This document shows, piece by piece, positions 62,114 through 64,000 of a stretch of DNA of 64,000 bases. The stretch comes from Kerstersia similis. Its GTDB lineage: Bacteria; Pseudomonadota; Gammaproteobacteria; Burkholderiales; Burkholderiaceae_B. Every line of letters starts with the position of its first letter. Positions within the stretch are counted from its first letter, which is position 1. The notes under the pieces are model-generated. The model made no database searches and was not told the DNA's origin. It saw nothing but the letters and a program-made list of their open reading frames with translations. Where the stretch lies: positions 36,883 through 100,882 of the forward strand of contig NZ_CBCSIQ010000016.1 of assembly GCF_965139615.1 (NCBI RefSeq), read 5' to 3'. The position numbers were made by a program, and so were the translations under genes.

Positions 62114-62548
62114 ATGACGGTTCTCTCCCAAGCCACCCCGGACGGCGAAACGCTGCAGGTCCGTGTCTATTACGAAGACACGGACGCCGGCGGCGTCGTG
62201 TTCTATGCCAACTACCTGAAATTCATGGAACGCGCCCGCACGGAATGGCTGCGGCGGCTGGGCGTGAACCAGGCGGAATATGCCCGCGAAACGGGCGCCG
62301 TGTTCGTGGTGCGTGAAGTCGGCATCCAGTACCGGCGCTCGGCACGGCTGGATGATCTGCTCACGATCCGCAGCCACATCACCCGCATTGGCGGCGCTTC
62401 CGTCGATTTTTTTCAGGAAGTCCTGCGCGGCACGGAACTGCTGGCCACCAGCACCATCCAAGTCTGTTGCGTCAACGTTGACACCATGCGGCCCATGCCT
62501 GTGCCTGAGCCGCTGCGCTCCACTTTGCTTACTTTCATTTCGGAATAA
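62114..62548 (+). CDS. ybgC: Tol-Pal system acyl-CoA thioesterase YbgC
   Basis: A 144-residue hotdog-fold thioesterase. The catalytic Asp is in VYYEDTDAGGVVFYANYLKF (near residue 22). FMERARTEWLRRLG and VGIQYRRSARLDD complete the 4HBT pattern. It is the first gene of the tol cluster, 14 bases before tolQ. An in-frame upstream ORF overlapping proS is not part of it. Confidence 0.93.
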   Translation: MTVLSQATPDGETLQVRVYYEDTDAGGVVFYANYLKFMERARTEWLRRLGVNQAEYARETGAVFVVREVGIQYRRSARLDDLLTIRSHITRIGGASVDFFQEVLRGTELLATSTIQVCCVNVDTMRPMPVPEPLRSTLLTFISE

Positions 62549-62562
62549 CGGAATCACCCTCC

Positions 62563-63243
62563 ATGGCCTCCTCCTCCGCCGATATGTCGATACTGTCGCT
62601 GATCCTGAACGCCAGCATTCCGGTTCAGGTCATCATGCTGCTGCTGGTATTGATCTCCATCCTGTCCTGGACCTTCATCTTCGGCAAACGCAGCACACTG
62701 CGCCGGGAACAATCCCTGACACGCCGCTTCGAAAATGACTTCTGGTCGGGCGGCGACCTGAACATGCTGCAGCAATCCGTCAGCAGCCACCGCAATGAAC
62801 ATGGCGCCCTGGCCCGTATCTTCGATGCAGGCATGACGGAGTTCACCAAGGTGCGGCGCAACCCGCCCGCCGACCACTCCGCCATGCTGGACGGCCCCCG
62901 CCGTGCGATGCGCGCCGCCTACCAGCGTGAAGTCGATAGCCTGGAGTCCAATCTGAACTTCCTGGCTTCCGCCGGTTCCGTCAGCCCGTACATCGGCCTG
63001 CTGGGTACGGTCTGGGGCATCATGCACGCTTTCGTCGGCCTGGCCCATGTGCAACAGGCCACGCTGGCCTCCGTCGCCCCTGGCATTGCCGAAGCGCTGA
63101 TCGCAACGGCCATCGGCCTGTTCGCCGCCATCCCCGCCGTCGTGGCCTACAACCGCTATACCCACGACATCGACCGCCTGGCGCTGCGTTTCGAAAACTT
63201 CATGGACGAATTCCTCAACATCCTCCAACGTCAGGTGCGCTGA
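62563..63243 (+). CDS. tolQ: Tol-Pal proton channel subunit TolQ
   Basis: A 226-residue inner-membrane protein with three helices (near 18-40, 130-155 and 165-190). The TolQ/ExbB/MotA signature is GSVSPYIGLLGTVWGIMHAF (near residue 138). With TolR it uses the proton gradient to energise TolA and constrict the outer membrane at division. Its stop overlaps the tolR start (one base shared, TGATG). Confidence 0.95.
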   Translation: MASSSADMSILSLILNASIPVQVIMLLLVLISILSWTFIFGKRSTLRREQSLTRRFENDFWSGGDLNMLQQSVSSHRNEHGALARIFDAGMTEFTKVRRNPPADHSAMLDGPRRAMRAAYQREVDSLESNLNFLASAGSVSPYIGLLGTVWGIMHAFVGLAHVQQATLASVAPGIAEALIATAIGLFAAIPAVVAYNRYTHDIDRLALRFENFMDEFLNILQRQVR

Positions 63244-63698
63244 TGGCCTCACTACGCTCGCGTGGTGGCCGCGGCGGCCGCCGCCTGAAAAACGAGATCA
63301 ACGTCGTTCCCTACATCGACGTCATGCTGGTGCTGCTGGTCATCTTCATGGTGACCGCACCGCTGATCACGCCCGGACTGATCAATTTGCCTACCGTCGG
63401 GCAGGCCGACCAGATTCCCAGCACGCCGCTGGAGATCCAGCTGGAAGCGGACGGCAAGCTGGGCCTGCGCATGCGCGAGGCTGGCGCCGAGGTCGAAAGC
63501 ATCAACCGCGCCGACCTGGTATCGGCCGTACTGGGCCGCTTGACGCCGGATACCCCGGTTGTCATCGCCGCCGATGGCAAAGTCCCGTACGAAGAGGTCA
63601 TGAAGGTCATGGATACCCTGCGCGCCGCTGGCGTTGCACGGCTGGGCCTGCTGGTGGACCAGCAAGCGTCTGACAACAGCAAGTCTGGCAAGCGTTGA
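63243..63698 (+). CDS. tolR: Tol-Pal subunit TolR
   Basis: A 151-residue protein with one N-terminal helix that contains the proton-carrying Asp (NVVPYIDVMLVLLVIFMVTA, Asp about residue 27). A periplasmic domain follows (VIAADGKVPYEEVMKVMDTL). It couples to TolQ, with which it shares one base. Confidence 0.95.
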   Translation: MASLRSRGGRGGRRLKNEINVVPYIDVMLVLLVIFMVTAPLITPGLINLPTVGQADQIPSTPLEIQLEADGKLGLRMREAGAEVESINRADLVSAVLGRLTPDTPVVIAADGKVPYEEVMKVMDTLRAAGVARLGLLVDQQASDNSKSGKR

Positions 63699-63708
63699 GC
63701 CCAAAACC

Positions 63709-64000
63709 ATGAAATCCTCACGCGATCCCGATCCTAACGTGATGCCGGACGACGACACGCCCAGGCTGCCGCGCAAGGCATTGGTGCAATCCCTGCTGGC
63801 GCACGGTGTGCTGGCGCTGCTGGTCGTCGTCGGCGTGTGGCGCAGCAAGGACGATTCGCGCCCGATCCAGGTGGAAATGTGGGCGCCGGGCGACAGCCCC
63901 AATGCCGGCCAGCCGGAATCGGCGCCGCCCGAGCCCGAACCGCCCAAGCCAGCGCCCAAGCCCGAGCCACCGCCCGAGCCCAAGCCGGAGCCACCTCCCC
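63709..64000 (+). CDS. tolA: TolA, N-terminal part (cut by window edge)
   Basis: The visible 97 codons start at ATG 63709, 10 bases after tolR. A short cytoplasmic part (MKSSRDPDPNVMPDDD) leads to one membrane helix (LVQSLLAHGVLALLVVVGVW). The start of the long periplasmic stalk follows, here rich in Pro/Glu/Lys (PPEPEPPKPAPKPEPP). TolA bridges TolQR to Pal and the outer membrane. The remainder is outside the window. Confidence 0.9.
   Translation, partial: MKSSRDPDPNVMPDDDTPRLPRKALVQSLLAHGVLALLVVVGVWRSKDDSRPIQVEMWAPGDSPNAGQPESAPPEPEPPKPAPKPEPPPEPKPEPPP

Overview
The window comes from a high-GC betaproteobacterium, most likely Alcaligenaceae (Bordetella/Achromobacter/Kerstersia-like). The chromosomal gene order supports this: TPR protein-lolB-ispE-tRNA-Gln-prs-rplY-pth; zapA followed by 6S RNA; and proS-ybgC-tolQRA. 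The genus assignment is inference from gene content only.

Bases 1 to about 24,000 are an integrated mobile element (an ICE or IME) that continues past the left edge. It carries a type IVB/IncI-like transfer protein (DotA/TraY), a TraD-like accessory protein, a divergent MobA/MobL relaxase with a candidate oriT between them, and a P4-type tyrosine integrase at the right end next to ychF. Its cargo is defence-like. There is a lone Abi_2/HEPN gene. A tightly coupled plus-strand operon runs serine recombinase, MmeI/Eco57I-like DNA methyltransferase, HEPN-like protein, DExH helicase, GIY-YIG nuclease, GNAT-like membrane protein, abortive-infection (Abi_C) protein. Facing it is an ietAS pair (AAA ATPase plus subtilisin-like protease). 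The Abi_C gene has an in-frame ochre codon followed by 44 more apparently coding codons.

From 24,000 to 39,800 the chromosome holds ychF, a dsdCXA D-serine catabolism locus arranged as in E. coli, and an iron/heme-type cell-surface signalling operon (ECF sigma, FecR-like anti-sigma, TonB-dependent receptor with STN domain and NPNL motif). Two secreted GloVer-repeat proteins follow the receptor. Both end in a Gly-rich/hydrophobic/Arg-rich tail like sorting signals, and a convergent CPBP-family intramembrane protease lies just beyond them.

From 39,800 to 64,000 the genes are mostly housekeeping: translation (pth, rplY, prs, tRNA-Gln, proS), isoprenoid synthesis (ispE), lipoprotein handling (lolB, lgt), DNA and protein repair (mutM, msrA), cell division (zapA and a coiled-coil partner), RNA turnover and regulation (rppH, 6S RNA) and the start of the tol operon (ybgC-tolQ-tolR-tolA, tolA cut by the window edge). 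Within this lies a lactate operon lldP-lldR-lldD-dld, preceded by two LldR-type operators and a cluster of TGCACCA motifs.
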